From Scatophagus argus (taxonomy: Eukaryota; Chordata; Actinopteri; Scatophagidae): a DNA stretch of 64,000 nucleotides. The position numbers and the translations under genes are program-made. Below the pieces are notes generated by a model. It searched no databases, was not told where the DNA came from, and was given only the letters and a program-made list of their open reading frames with translations. Where the stretch lies: the NCBI RefSeq assembly GCF_020382885.2, contig NC_058512.1, positions 5,544,802 to 5,608,801 on the forward strand, read 5' to 3'. This document shows positions 1 to 13,026 of this stretch, piece after piece. Every line of letters begins with the position of its first letter. Position 1 is the stretch's first letter.

Positions 1-490
1 TTCATGGTGACTGACCTCAGCCCTCATGCACCCAACAACTTTTAAGAAATACAGAGTTAATGAGAAGATCAATAGCTTAATGTCCGTACAGTGTAAGTTT
101 TTTAGAATTTAGTATATTTTATAAAATCATATTGAAGTTTAAAATTCTGCTATCCTGACAGTCTTTGTGTTTGCTGTTTCTAGGCCAGCTTCATTCTTTA
201 CATGTAAAATAAACTGATGGTTTCTTTTAAAAACGGATGATACCACGTTACTGTTCAAACAAGATATAATTTAACTGGTTAGCTTCAGAAGTGCTGGTAG
301 ACGGAAGCTACGCTAACAGGTAGTTGTCTGTCTTATGATGAAATGTCCCTTTTAAAAACATCAGTATGTTAATTTCCTAGAAAACTCTTCTCTTGATTCA
401 ACAGTTAATCAGTAACAATCAGTGACAATGAAATACTGACAACATTTCATCATATACTGTATATGTTTTTTTTCTCTCTCCCTTCCTCAG
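1..490. other. itga1 intron, no feature seen
   Basis: AT-rich intronic sequence ending in a pyrimidine tract and AG at 489-490. Nothing else is recognised. Confidence 0.7.
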
Positions 491-3400
491 CTACGACTGG
501 CAATTTTACCACCTCCTTTGAGATGGAGATGTCCCAGGCTGGTTTTAGCGCCCATACTTCACAAGTAAGTCTGACTAAAACTATTTGTGTTAGAGGAATA
601 CACGAGCACCATATTAAGTAAAAGTAAAGCAAAAGTCTGTGACTTACTGTAAGGTCACTGAAGCAGACCAAGCTGAGATGAATGGATCATATCTTCAGAT
701 CAAAGTGTTGTTCATGTCCGTAGGCGTTTAGTTTACAAGAAGTTTATCTTATGTGTTTGCATTCAAGTGTATGTGTTGGCATGGGTGTTTCCTCTATTAC
801 TGAAGTCATCCACACACAATGACACAGTGTTATCTCTGGTGCTTCTTCAACCCTTTGGTGATTCACCTCGGTCAGCAGAAGTTTCCGGACACAGACTCTC
901 CCTGTCCTCTCTGACCGTCTTTGTTTGGTCTGATTGCATGAGAGTGTGCGAGACAGACAGAGAGACAGAGAAAGAGACAGTACAGCATGAAACACAGCGG
1001 GGGAAGTTGAATCACGTGTTTGTTCACTTTGGTAAAAACAACATGCTTGCTTTTGCCCCTCGAATTCATTCATAAGGTATTTCCTATGTCTATTTAAAAA
1101 CAAACGGGCTTCCTTCTTACGCTTCTCTTCCTGCTCCTGACTCACATTTATCACCTCTTCCATCACTGTGCGCGCTGTCTCAGTGGAACATCAACTTGAC
1201 CAAATCAGAAGCCATCATACTTGCTGTATGTCAGGCACCACAGCCCTCATTTTAATGGACAGGGAAACTGTCTCTTGACGCAGTTCGTTGTGAGTAATGA
1301 TACGTGTTATGTCCCATGCGGCCCCTCCACTTCCTATTAGATAACGCTGGTTCGCATTAACAGAAAAAGATTGATGATGTGATTTTGAGTATGGACTTGT
1401 GACTACATTTTTGAAGGTTATACTTAAATCTACAGGTGAGTATTACACTACATTATCAGCTAATTTTTTTTGATTAATTATTCAATTAGTAAAAAAATAA
1501 TTATGGTGAAAAATGTCCGTCAAGTCTTCCAGACCTTCCAGACATCCGCACATTGTTTTTTTTTTTTTCCTTCTGAACAATCCAAAACCCCAAATTATTT
1601 AATTTTAAGAAAGATAGAAATAAAATAATTGTAATGTTTTGACCAGTACTATTGAGTGTTTTTGTATAGTGGTGTAGTACTGTCCTTAAGTGCAATTTTT
1701 AGGGCAGTACTTGCACTGTAACGGTATTTGTGAAGACGACTTTGTTTCACCCCACTCACCAATAAAAATTCCTCTAATCTCCCGCAGTTCCTGATATCAG
1801 CTGTGTTGTCTCGTAGGAAGGTGTGTTACTGGGAGCAGTGGGAGCGTATGAGTGGAGCGGGACAGTGGTAATGCATACTGCTGGAGGAACAATCGTTCCA
1901 GGAAAGAACCAATTCTATGACCCAAAGACTGAGGTTGGATATGAAAGACTTGCTGGGTACCTTGGTGAGTCGACTTGCAATGTCTTAAAGGCCCTGAAAA
2001 CATAATTTTATTCAATTATCTTCTTACTTATCATCATCAGCCAAAGTTTGAAATGTTCTCACATACTTCACATTAGTTGCTCTCATTCAAATATGATCAC
2101 ACCACTGCAACACAGTCCTCACAGACAACAGATTGGCTGAGTATTTTTCAGTGTTTTAATCTTCATTAATTTATAATAAACTAAAATAAACACCTTCAGA
2201 TGTTTCTTTAAAGATTTTATACTTTCTTATTTAGTTATTAATGTTGTGGGTAAGCACTTTGAATTTTCAGGGGCCTTTTAGCAAAAGTGCAAACTGTGGA
2301 GCAGTTTTTACACTTGCATGAACAACTCGAAGCAAGCTGAGTGCTTCTGTGCTAAACAGACTAGATCTTTCAGGAGATTAAGTGAAATTTTACAGCTGCA
2401 GAATAAGTAAAGAGTTTCTGTTGCGTGGAGGACAAAGATATGTAATTTGTCCAGCTTTGACAGCAGATGCCTCTCTCTCTTTGTCACATAAATAATACGC
2501 AGAGGCTCTTCTCTCCGCCTCGCTGCCTTTTATGGCTTGTAGAGCAACCACAGAATCTTAATATCAAGTTATGTAATCAACATGTCATTAGAAAGAGCGC
2601 TGGTGGGTCCAGGCTCGCGTACTGTAAACTAAGATGCTGGCACATGTTCGTACCGAAAGGTCTGACCGCAAACATAGCCTTTGTGTGCTTGTCTGTGAGT
2701 GTATCGTGCCAGTTTCCAGGCGTGTTTTATGGTTTCCTCCACACAGTAAGAAGTAAACAGTTGGCTGAAGAAGCGTTTAAAAATATCCCACAAAGAGAGC
2801 CAGTGTTTGTTTTTCTAATGGCATCGTTAAGTGCGTATATCCAATGACACATTCCCGATGGTGCCTGCTTAACGATGCTTTGAATTTAAAACGGCATCCA
2901 CGTGTCTCTTCAGGCTATGATGTCCAGTCAGCTTCCACCCCTGATGGAGTGCTGTACATCACAGGCGCGCCGCGGTACAACCACACAGGCCGGGTTGTTA
3001 TCTATCGTCTGAATGAAGAGAACAACATTGTCGTCTCACAGATACTGAAAGGAGAACAGGTGAGTCTTCTACCCTTTGATGTCTGTCAGTGTCTGTGGTG
3101 ATCGCTGTGGGAATGGTGAAGATTTTCAGTGTTTAGAAACGAAGGGAAACTTGCTGATTAAACTAAGTTTGTATGCTGCTTTCTCACGGCTTTTATTCAC
3201 ACAGCTCTCTGACTAAGACTATACACGAGGTTAGCTCTTGTGAGTGTCCCAAATCATCGACGGGCACGCAGGTTAAAAGTGCAGAACCCGCAGATTCATA
3301 CCTTAGCCTAAAAACCAGCCATGTTAGCGTATACCTTGTGAAACTCAATGTAACAGGTGAGTCCAGATGAGTCCAGTTGTGACAGATGATTTCCGACTCC

Positions 3401-6400
3401 CCCGTGCAGATTGGTTCCTATTTTGGGAGCGTACTGCAGACTGTTGATGTTGATGGGGATTCCTACACCGATCTCCTCTTGGTTGGAGCTCCAATGTATA
3501 TGGGCACAGAAAAAGACGAACAGGGACAAGTCTACGTCTACAAAGTCAACCAGGTACAGAGGACTGAAGATGAGACGTTTTCTGTCTTTGTATGCGTGTT
3601 TGATTGAAAGAGCTTGTGTCAGATGCTTCAAAAATACTGACAGCATTCTTGCCTCTTTTTTTATCTTTCTTTGTTCCACTGACAGGACGGCCATTTTGAA
3701 CACGAGTTCACTTTAAAGCCTGTCAATCAGTCCTGTTGTACTGCCCACTCGGCCATCTGCACGAATAAAAACGAACCATGTGGTGCCCGCTTTGGTACAG
3801 CCATTGCAGCCATATCAGATCTCAACCTTGACAGGTTTAATGATGTGGCAATTGGTGCACCTTTTGAGAACGACCACAGAGGGGCCGTCTACATCTATCA
3901 TGGAGATAAGAAGTCACTGAAAGAGAAATTTGTGCAGGTGAGTTTCGGGGCAAAAGACTGTAATTGTAATTGCAAAAGACTCTAAAACAAGGGATCTGTT
4001 ATTAAAGGGGAAAGGGGAATTTTGTTGTATTTCATCCTGACATATTTCACATAAATATGATTACTGTGTCGCCTCCTCCATTCTCATCATTCAGTTGCTA
4101 CAGTCACTAAGCACTGTTTCCTTACTGTATGGAGACCAGACCATTTTTTGAGCCAGCCTCTGTCTTCTCTTGAGGAAGAGGACAGATTCTCCAGGATGAC
4201 AGTGTTGATCAAACCTGCAAATTCATTACTTGCTACACAGCTGGGATCACTTTCACCAGTGGACACATCTAGATTTATTCAGAAGTCTGGCATCAACAGG
4301 TCCCACTGGTAGCAAAAGTGTTCTTCCTCACTCAGCTGTGGAGAGCAGTGAGTGCAGGAACACAAGAGCCACAGAAGCCACATTTATGGAAAATATTTGA
4401 AATAAATCAGAATTTTTCTTTAATGTGTTCTAACTGGCCCCGTGGTGTCTCTTTAGCGTATCCCTGCAGGAGGGGACGGAGAAAAGGTGAAGTTCTTTGG
4501 CCAGTCCATACATGGAGTCATGGATCTAAATGGAGATGGAATCACTGATGTTACTATAGGAGGTCTGGGAGGGGCTTCACTATTCTGGTGAGACGCAGCC
4601 CATCCTCACAAACAAACATTCACTCCTAAAAACTGCACATTCCACTTGAATCGTTCGAGCAGCAGAGCCTGTGTACTTCAGACCTCATCTTTCATGTCCG
4701 TTTTGCATTGTCTTACTCGGGTTTAGACAGCTGTGCATGTCCCACTGGGCTTGTCGGCTTGAGACCGTCAACTTCCTAATGATCGCTCTGTTGAAACCTC
4801 TGGCCACATACTGCTGGATACCAGCCTACAGACAGCCCACATCATGATTTAACTTCCCAGGCAGACCTTCTCCCACAGTTTCTATTGGCAGAAGCTCAGC
4901 TAAACTGTGTGAAAACTCCATCTCCCAAGTGGCTTAGAATTTAAATAAGATTTGGCAGCAGGTGACTGTTCTCTTCTTGGACTGTTGACTGTGTTTTAGA
5001 AAGTTCAGCAGTTTGATAGTGTGGCCATATTTTATTCTCAAGATGCACTTCCTGTTGCTTTCTTTAAGAAAGTGGTCGCGTTTGCACAGTTCAGCATCAT
5101 AGATTGTTTCTAGAAGTTGGCACGTTGTTTTCATTTCACCAGGTCCAGAGATGTTGCAGAGCTTCGTGCCAACATGACTTTCGACCCTGCCAAAATCAAC
5201 TTGCAGCAAGCTCAATATCAGTGTGAACAAGGTGGACGCAAGTCTTTGTGTGTGAAAACTGAGGTGTGCTTCACCTACAGTATCAAATCTGACCAGCAGG
5301 ACTTGACCTCTGATACAGGTGAGCCATTTAGTATCCAATGTTGATTCATTCGTTCATTCATTCACTGAAAGTTGTTGTGTTTTATTACTTCATGTTTTCC
5401 TATCTGTTGTGTCTTGCAGAGATCCGGTATGATCTGACTCTGGATGCTCTACGTGCGAATGCCAGGGCCTCATTTATTGACTTGGATGACAAAAGCGATC
5501 GTAGAATCACCAAGACCTTCTACATCAAAGACAGAGAGAGAAAATGTGTGGAAGAAACCTTTATGATGTCGGCAAGTACTCTGATCTTTATGATGTTCAG
5601 ACGGGGTTAGTTATGGTTTCTTACCTGTAAAGAAATCCGCTTCAAGACGCGGCATTCAGATCAAGCGGATGCCTTCAGTTTCTGTGACGTTCACTCACGA
5701 AAGATATACTCAAGGCTTGTTGGAGATGTAAATTGTGTTTTGAGACAAGATAAAGCTGTGAGAAGTCTTATGCAGAGCAGGAACACTTTGGTTCTAACAT
5801 GAAACAGACCCGTCCTGATCAAAGCTTGCCCCGTGCTGCTCTGGGTGATAAATCAAATGCAGGCTCCTGGAGTGTTGTACAGAGAATGAGGAAAAGGAAA
5901 GAGCAAATGGGAGAGAGTGTATTAGATGTTTTGAGAGGTTCAGGCCAAGCAACTTTTCCTACAAGTGGCCTGAGGAGCACATAACGGACTGTTCATCTTC
6001 GTTCAAATCGTTATGCGTTAAAACTACACCACCTGCTGTAAACGTTAAATTGGTCTCCAGCAATATGACATTTAAAGTCACATGTGCACCAAGTGTCTCA
6101 TTCCAGCCATTCACTCCAGCAATGGATTTCTCTGATTAGCTGCCCCAAGGCAGCAAAAAGAGGAACTAATCAGTGAAAACAGCTGCTGCTGTTGTACGTG
6201 CCTAACATGAATGCCGGCTCTGTTTTAGTGTGCCAGTTTGTGCACAAGCTTGCCTCATAGCACAGGGTGGAAGGTTTTCAAGGGTCAGTGAGTGTGTGCC
6301 CAACCCCAACACTCTTACCTGAGCCTGAGATGGACTGGACAGATCTGAACTGTACAAAGCCAAAGCAGACGTGTCCAGTTTCAGCGAGGAAAAGATCAGC

Positions 6401-9400
6401 TTTAAAATGAATCAGCGAGATTCAAAACTGTCTGGCCCATAGATGTGTGCACAAATGTCTAACAATAACTTAAATAGAAGTGTGCAGTTGGCTAAATGGA
6501 GGAAAATCTAGAGCCAACATAGCTGCCTACAGGCCACAATGCAGCACTGCATACTGTGTGATCAGTCTTGAACATGTTTTAAGCGACAGGGTCCATCTTG
6601 TTAACTCAGATCAGTCATGTGCTCCACTAAAGATGAAGCAGGTGCTCCCTATATTTGTCTTTCTCAGGTTTAAATAAAAAAATTGGCACAGGATCCCATA
6701 TTTATGCCTTGTGCCTGTAAAATATATGCCATAGCGCAATGTGAAGCAGCTCTTTCAAGTGGTGTCTTGATGTTTCAATAACTTAAAGGCCCTGCACACC
6801 CACTCAGGTTTTTCCTGTTAATCTGGTTCACGTTTTCCAGCCAGGCTAACAATAGCCGGCTAACAATACATTAAAACCTCCTTTTCTTGCGTGTGTGCTT
6901 TAAATCAGCTTCACCAGTTGTGTTAGTGTTAAAATTAGATTTTATTTCCACGCAACTTCGATCGTTTTGCGATTTTTGTAGTTCTTTTCGCCAAGCGGAT
7001 GTCATCACTCTCAGAAATATAACTCAGACTCACAATTACAACTGGGAGGCTGACGTGAATGTTTTTCCTGACTTGGTTTCTCATAATTACAGTCTGAATG
7101 ATGTGACTTAAACAAAATAAGGCAATCAAGCATGGTGTGTACACACCCACGTAGTCCCAAGCAGACATCCAATCTGTCAAATAAGTGAAAACACCAAGTG
7201 GGTGGAAAACGGGCGTGTAAGATACTTAAATCCTTCTTGCTTACTTTTTCATCCTCTTCATCCTCCTCTGACTTTAATTTCGCTCCCTCATCCTCTCCAC
7301 CCTCCCCATCATGCTCCACCTGCTGCCTTTTCCTCCACAGACCCGGCTGGACTTCCGAGACCCTCTCATGGTATCTTTAACGTTTGGAAAAGCTGATGAG
7401 GACCAAGGCCCCGTCCTGGATGAAAGCCTTCCCAGATCCATCAATAAGACAGTAAGGCTATTCACATCATATCATATCACATATAAGAGTCCCTCACCAC
7501 ACTTTTATCTGACAAGTAACAGTAAGCAGAAGTCTGAGAGGAGTCAAACAGAAAGAATTGAACCTTGTCTTAAACATCCTCCATCTGTCTATCTTCATAA
7601 TCCAAGAGTTACAAGTGGGGTGTTCTTGTCTGGCTCCAAATATGCTGCTGTTACAGCACATTAGCATCTGCAACAGCTGACTGCCATCCTTCAGTGTTTC
7701 CCCTAGACCGCATTAGTGTTTCAACACCAGCAGTCAGGACGGTCTTCCCACGCTCCCACATGCATAGTTTCTCTAACAAGAGGGTTTTCCAGATAATTGT
7801 TGCAGTGAGTGATGATTCCAGATGAAGAGGGAAAACATTTAACAAAGAATGCATTTAATGTCCGAATGCGTGAAATGCACAGTAGTAACAACACTACATC
7901 CTGAGTGTCAGACACCATCCTGGCAGCAAATATGCTCAGCGCTGACACACTTAAGTGAGGAAGCGTTGTTAGGACCTCTCCTGTTATTGTTATGGAAAGG
8001 AAGAGGAGAAACACATGGACACAAATGGAGGGGGGGGGTCCATCAAACGGATGCTGCATCTTTTCTTATGACACTGGACTGCAAATGATATTCTGTCTTG
8101 GGAGAGCAGACGATGTTGATCCTAACGGTCCGGTGGGAGAGCATTGAGAATGGGAACAAATACGACTGTGAGCCTCAAACACTCTGGGGGAAAAGGCGAA
8201 GGAATTTAAGGTCGTCTGAATGCACCCTTTTAGTTGTTGGGACAAACAAATACACAGCAACAGCAGCTCAGTTTGACTCTGATTTATCTTCTTGTTACTC
8301 ATGATTCAAGTATTTTAAAGTTTTAGTGCACATGAAGATACTCTGTTGTGAATAATAATTTGTGCCTGATAATAATTTTCCACAAAAATGTTCACTCAAC
8401 TGGTTAAAAAATCATTAGAATTAGAACAGCTACTGCTCCTCTTAATATGCAAATACTGTTTGGTTTTCATCTTACAATATTTTTATTATCTTTTCATTTG
8501 AAGCCCATCACACTGATCATCACTGATCAGAGTCATACTCAAACATCACACTAAAGCTCGCATTAAAATAACCACAAGCAAAATACATTTTTTGACTGGA
8601 GGAGGACTTTTGGTGTCTTTAGGTTACTTGACAGTGTACATCTCTCTTTCGTAGATTCCCTTAGTGGACTGTGGAAGCGATGAGAAGTGCGTTGCTGATC
8701 TCTCTCTCAAAGCGGAGCCTAGTGTAAAAAGGTAAGTGCAAGTAAAGGATGTGTTCACCTTTTTATCAAGTTAGCCTTGAAAACAACAACCAGCGAGTGA
8801 AAGAGTTATTTGTAATTGGTTCTCTTGAACATACAGGCCACAACAAGATCGCTTCATATAATGAGATTTGAGCTTTGAAATGCATTATTGCACAGAATCA
8901 AAACTGTGGATTTTGTCTACCACCACCTTCATTGGAATTTGGGGGGATCTCTTCTTGGTCTGTATGGACGGGAGGAGCAGTCACAACAACCAATAACTCT
9001 TCAGTGTACATGGCCATGTGAAAGTTGTTTTAGCACAGACTTTGGAGTAATTGTTGTGTATTGAGGTCACTGTCACAACGCAGTAGTGCAAACCCTCATA
9101 GTTTGTGACTGCACCCTTGTGGTGAGATACGTGCATTGCAACCGAGACTTCATTTGCTTCTCCAGAATGCTGATCAGAGCAACCAACGACAAGATCGATG
9201 TGAACATCATCATCAAAAACAGCAAAGACAACGCGTACAACACTAAAGTCACCCTCAGCTTCACGCCGAACATCAACTACGTTAAAGTAGAGGTGAGATT
9301 TTAAAAAGTCCTCCATCTGCATCATTTTACTTTGGGTGGTTTGAGATTTGTGCGATGACGTGTTTTATTTTGTCTTATCAGCCGGAGAAGGAGTGCTATC

Positions 9401-11447
9401 TGAATCACACCAAAGTGGAGTGTGCCATCGGATACCCCTTCCTGGGTAGCAATGTAGAGGTTAGTTTCAGCATACACTGGGATTCAGGCTATATAGTATC
9501 TGTACAATATATCACACTATATGTTTTTTTTTTATCTTTGCTACTGCTATTTTAAGATGTGATGTCATTTCCACAGGAAATTTTTAAAGTGAAATTTGAG
9601 GCCAATCCTAAACACATTCAGGAGGTAATTCAGATCAACGTGACAGCCACAAGGTGAGACAATCAGCGCATTTTGTTTGAGTTCCAGTTTGAAGCTGTGA
9701 GATCAGCCAAGTGCCGGATTTTCACATTCATTTCCCACACTGTGCATAGGAATTGTACACATTTGTTTTTAAATTTCCCACAGTGACAGCGAAGAGTTGG
9801 ATTCTACGCTGAATGACAACACGGTGCAGATCTCCATCCCTGTAAAGTATCAAGCCGGACTCATATTCACAGTGTGAGTAGCTGAGCTCGTTTCCGATTC
9901 TGTTTGTTGACTTGATGTTGTAGGAATATGTTCTAGTCATGAATGGAATAGAGTCCGTGTTAATACATAACCTTTAGATACACCTGGTACACCTGACTCT
10001 CCAGATCCCTTCAGCTTTTGGCTTTCAGCTCACTGTTTTCTTCTTATAGTTGTTAACTACCTACAATACCCGCTCAGGAGCATTTTCGTAGCTAAAAGAA
10101 CAGATATATTATCAGAAGCTGGTGGAGACCAAAAAGGGAGCTAGGAAAAAGTGAAATATGGTTTAGATTCATCAGGTTCACGCGGGATGTATGTTACTAC
10201 TTGGGCTGAATAAGCTCTTAAGCATGTCAGTGTTGTATATGTTGTTGTGCTGCCCCCAAGTGGCAAAAAATAGAAACAGCTTATGTACCTGTATGAGTAC
10301 TTCAACAACATAGCAATGCACATAACAACAACATGTATAACAACACTGTATAACAAAAAAGAAAAGATGAAGATCACTGCAGCAGAATGAGAGATATCTT
10401 TGTTTTTATTGCACACGTTCTTATTCTTTCAAATAAGAAACCTATTCGTGTATTTGGTATATGAACATCTGTCTGTACCTGAAAACTCTGATTTTGAAGG
10501 AAAAAATCTGAATTAAACCTTTGTAATACAAATGGGTCTTCTAGGCGGCCTGTGGATGAACACGTTGTAGTAAAAGAGGGCGAACAGTTTGCCAGTGTGT
10601 TCAATGACACCAGGATGATTGGAGAAGAGATCAACATCAGCTACACGGTAACATCTACTGACAGAGACTGTGTCCGGTGATGTGTTGATATGAACACAGA
10701 GAATACAGCTACGTGCACATGCTCGATAACAAAGTATTTCACTCTACCCCGTCGTCTCGTATCTCATCAGGTGCAGAGATCAGGTGAAACGGTGACTCCG
10801 CCGCTCAACCTTACCGTGATGTATCCCCACCTGTCACCTCGGCAGAACAACTTACTGTACCTGACACATGTGGCCCCCAGCTCACAGGTATGCGCACAAC
10901 GTGTGGACGTGGAAGTGTGTGTCGAAACAGTCAGAGCCATCTTCATATCTGCCTCTCCTTTCTCTCCAGGTGAAATGCAACGCCTCACCTTGGATCAACC
11001 CTCATGGCATTAACCCGGGTGTTATAAATCCAAGTCCAAAGAAAGAAACACTGAGCGTCTTCCTTCTGGTGAGTGAAGGGTGATTACCGTGAGAACCAGT
11101 GAAACCAGGCTTATGTCTGTGATTAAGGAAATTCTGTGTCTTAAAGGAGTGTTAAATAAGCTTGACTAAAGTTACGGTGAAAATTGATCCTCTAGACTGA
11201 CCTGATCCTGGTTAGGTTAGTCTTTATGAATTAATCCCGGTTCAGATTTTTTACAATAGCCTCTTTATGAAACACGTCTGCATGTCTTCTCGTCTTACCG
11301 TGTGTGTTTGATTTGCTGCACAGAGCTGTGAAAACCTCAACTGTGCATCATTTAGCTGCTCCATCCCAGAGGCTGCGATCAGTCAGGTCAACGTCACGTT
11401 CAGAGTGTGGAAACCGACCTTCATCAAGGTGGGTTCTGAGTGACATA

Positions 11448-11482
<35 letters not shown>

Positions 11483-12587
11483 ATATTTAAGGGGTTTCTT
11501 GTCTGCTTTTGTTGTCTTGTTTTGCTCTGAATAGGAATATACTATCCACAACTAAGAAGGTGAAGAACTGGGAGTAACTAAGAGCTGTCTAACCGGTAGA
11601 CTGCAAAGCCAACGACTAAAGGGAATTTATTTTACAGGGCGAGTTTTCCAGTCTGTATATGTTGGTCAACGCCACGCTGGACATCAAAAACACTGAACTG
11701 TTTGAACTGAGCAGTAGTGACCGGGCCAGAAGTGTAAGTCAGAAGTCAGTTTTGTTGATGTATTATCATTAAATGGTTGTGTGTTTGCGTGTAAATGTAT
11801 ATACTTACCTTATGTACATTACGTGTGTGCTAATCAGGTAAAGATCCAGGTTTCGAAGGAGACCTTAAGTGGGATCCCTATTTGGATCATCATCATAAGC
11901 ATCCTGATAGGACTGCTGATCTTGGCACTTGTCATCTTTGCTCTCTGGAAGGTAATATTACAATCCAGTTCACTATTTAAATACTTGAGTCTTTAAAAGA
12001 AGGGTGCAACATTTTTGGATGTAAGGTCTTTCACTTTCTTGCCAACAGCTGAGATGAGAAGATTGAAGCCACTTTCATGTCTGTATGTTAAAATGAAACA
12101 GACAGTCAGTTAGCTTAGCCTAGCATAAAGACTAGAAACAGAGGGAAATAACTAGCTTCTAACCTTTTTAAATGAACCCTTTGCTCAATTCATTCAGAAA
12201 ATAAACTGATTTATATAGTATTTATAAATTATATTGATTTTAACATGGAGTCTGGCAGACAGGGATCAAGCTAAAAGATATTTCAATAAATGAATAAACA
12301 AATGAATGATCGCCCCTAAAACACCAAAGGTATTTCTTCCTGTTTCCATGCTAAACTAAGCTAATCTGGATGTGGGAGCGGTTTTGATCTTTTCATCTAC
12401 TGTAACAAGGAATAGCATTACAATATTATAAATATGTTTCTCAAAATGTTGAACTATTCCCTTAATACTAAGACAGCGATTTACGCCTGTACAGAGTCGA
12501 TAATTTTTGACTGAACTTTTGCTCCTCCAGATGGGCTTCTTCAAGAGAAAATCCAGGGACTACTCAAAGGAGGACATGATGGACTGA
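491..12587 (+). CDS. itga1: integrin alpha-1, 3' portion (21 exons)
   Basis: Collagen- and laminin-binding integrin alpha chain that pairs with beta-1 at the plasma membrane. Exons by splice site and phase: 491-564, 1817-1964, 2914-3059, 3410-3553, 3686-3937, 4457-4587, 5143-5318, 5420-5571, 7341-7451, 8655-8731, 9166-9292, 9382-9459, 9577-9653, 9784-9873, 10545-10647, 10771-10887, 10970-11068, 11324-11428, 11638-11733, 11838-11951, 12531-12587, giving about 823 residues. The first exon reads SFEMEMSQAGFSAHTSQ, which follows the I domain in human ITGA1, so the signal peptide and I domain lie left of the window. The propeller has cation loops such as DVDGDSYTD and DLNGDGITD. The protein ends with one membrane helix, GFFKR and a short tail. 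It was chosen over ITGA2, 10 and 11 because similarity to ITGA1 runs the whole length. One intron (5572-7340) uses a GC donor. The pieces join in frame throughout. Confidence 0.95.
565..1816. other. itga1 intron, no gene seen
   Basis: Non-coding intron starting GTAAGT and ending in TCGTAG. Open frames here (for example 767-1075) have no protein similarity that I recognise and are broken by low-complexity AGAC/GAGA stretches. Confidence 0.7.
1965..2913. other. itga1 intron, no gene seen
   Basis: Intron with GTGAGT donor and CTCTTCAG acceptor. It is AT-rich with no recognisable element. Confidence 0.7.
2914..4587 (+). other. itga1: itga1 beta-propeller exons with FG-GAP cation loops
   Basis: Four exons carry the last blades of the integrin propeller. 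Visible calcium-loop motifs are DVDGDSYTDLLLVGAP (about 3446-3493), DLNLDRFNDVAIGAP (about 3821-3865) and DLNGDGITDVTIGG (about 4523-4564). Each follows the DxDxDxxxD pattern in part; the middle one has N-L-D spacing as in mammalian ITGA1. These loops bind divalent ions on the underside of the propeller. The next exons encode the thigh and calf leg domains. Confidence 0.9.
3938..5142. other. itga1 introns around exon 4457-4587
   Basis: Two introns of about 520 and 555 nt flanking one propeller exon. No RNA gene, repeat family or conserved motif was recognised. Confidence 0.6.
5572..7340 (+). other. itga1 intron with GC donor
   Basis: A 1.77 kb intron that begins GCAAGT (5572) and ends CCACAG (7340). 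Protein similarity fixes the junction: TFMMS ends the left exon and TRLDFRDP starts the right one, aligning without a gap to human SFYMLDKHDFQD. The nearest GT to the right is not in a donor context that keeps this frame. The rest of the intron shows no gene. Confidence 0.8.
7452..8654. other. itga1 intron, no gene seen
   Basis: A 1.2 kb intron, GTAAGG donor and TTTCGTAG acceptor. There is a short G run at 8030-8038. Nothing else is recognised. Confidence 0.6.
9874..10544. other. itga1 intron, no gene seen
   Basis: Intron with GTGAGT donor and TTCTAG acceptor. Phase 2 joining gives VRPVDEH across the junction. No other feature is seen. Confidence 0.6.
11449..11481 (+). repeat. Homopolymer of 33 G in an itga1 intron
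   Basis: An uninterrupted run of G begins 20 nt after the donor of exon 11324-11428. A run this long can fold as a G-quadruplex in DNA or RNA and is hard to sequence, so its exact length is uncertain. Confidence 0.9.
12001..12190 (+). repeat. Dispersed fish repeat, TTAGCTTAGC type
   Basis: Contains the phrases GAGATGAGAAGATTGA, TTAGCTTAGCCTAGCATAAA and GACTAGAAACAGAGGGAAA. I recall this series from an abundant percomorph dispersed repeat. A piece of the same family in opposite orientation is at 32233-32340, and a shorter one at about 12330-12375. No coding capacity. Confidence 0.6.
12330..12375 (-). repeat. Short inverted fragment of the TTAGCTTAGC repeat
   Basis: Reads TTCCTGTTTCCATGCTAAAC and then TAAGCTAA, the reverse of the core seen at 12110-12150. 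Together with the copy at 12001-12190 it could form a hairpin in the last itga1 intron. Confidence 0.4.
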
Positions 12588-12995
12588 GGCATCCAGCAGC
12601 CCTGTCACCGACTGCTTTCAGAGCCGTCAGGTTGCACAAAGCGACGGGCAGGCTTTAAAACGGACGGTTGCACAGACGGAAGAGACGCCACAAGACCCAC
12701 AGACACCTCAGCACTACGACGCAGTGATGACCTGGAAAACACAGTTATCATTCACTGTTTCCTATGCAGACCTGGGCCAGATAATGTTTGCAAATTCTTC
12801 CCAACCGTTTTTTCCTTTTGGTGAGCTCAAGATTACGACACTGGGGCTGTTCAGATGGTCTCACACAGGGAAAGCGCTTAATCAAACACTTTCCCTGTAA
12901 TTGTATAAAGTTGTTGCCACTAACTGTAAGCCTTATTTGAAGCATTTGCAAATACTATTTGTTCTAGGTCAGCTTCTTTCCTGCAGATATAAACC

Positions 12996-13026
12996 ATCAC
13001 TTAGCAGGCATCTGTCGGCAGAGTAG
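12996..13026 (+). repeat. 31-nt perfect direct repeat, copy 1 (itga1 3' UTR)
   Basis: Starts ATCACTTAGCAGGCATCTGT and ends CGGCAGAGTAG; identical to 13634-13664. The identity stops sharply on both sides. Confidence 0.95.

Larger units (their letters stand above)
11838..12587 (+). other. itga1: itga1 transmembrane and cytoplasmic exons
   Basis: Exon 11838-11951 encodes IPIWIIIISILIGLLILALV and more, a single hydrophobic helix. The last exon 12531-12587 reads MGFFKRKSRDYSKEDMMD and stop. GFFKR is the conserved integrin alpha motif that clasps the beta subunit inside the membrane. The remaining tail (KSRDYSKEDMMD) is short, as in ITGA1, but its sequence after GFFKR differs from the mammalian tail (PLKKKMEK). 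Confidence 0.95.
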
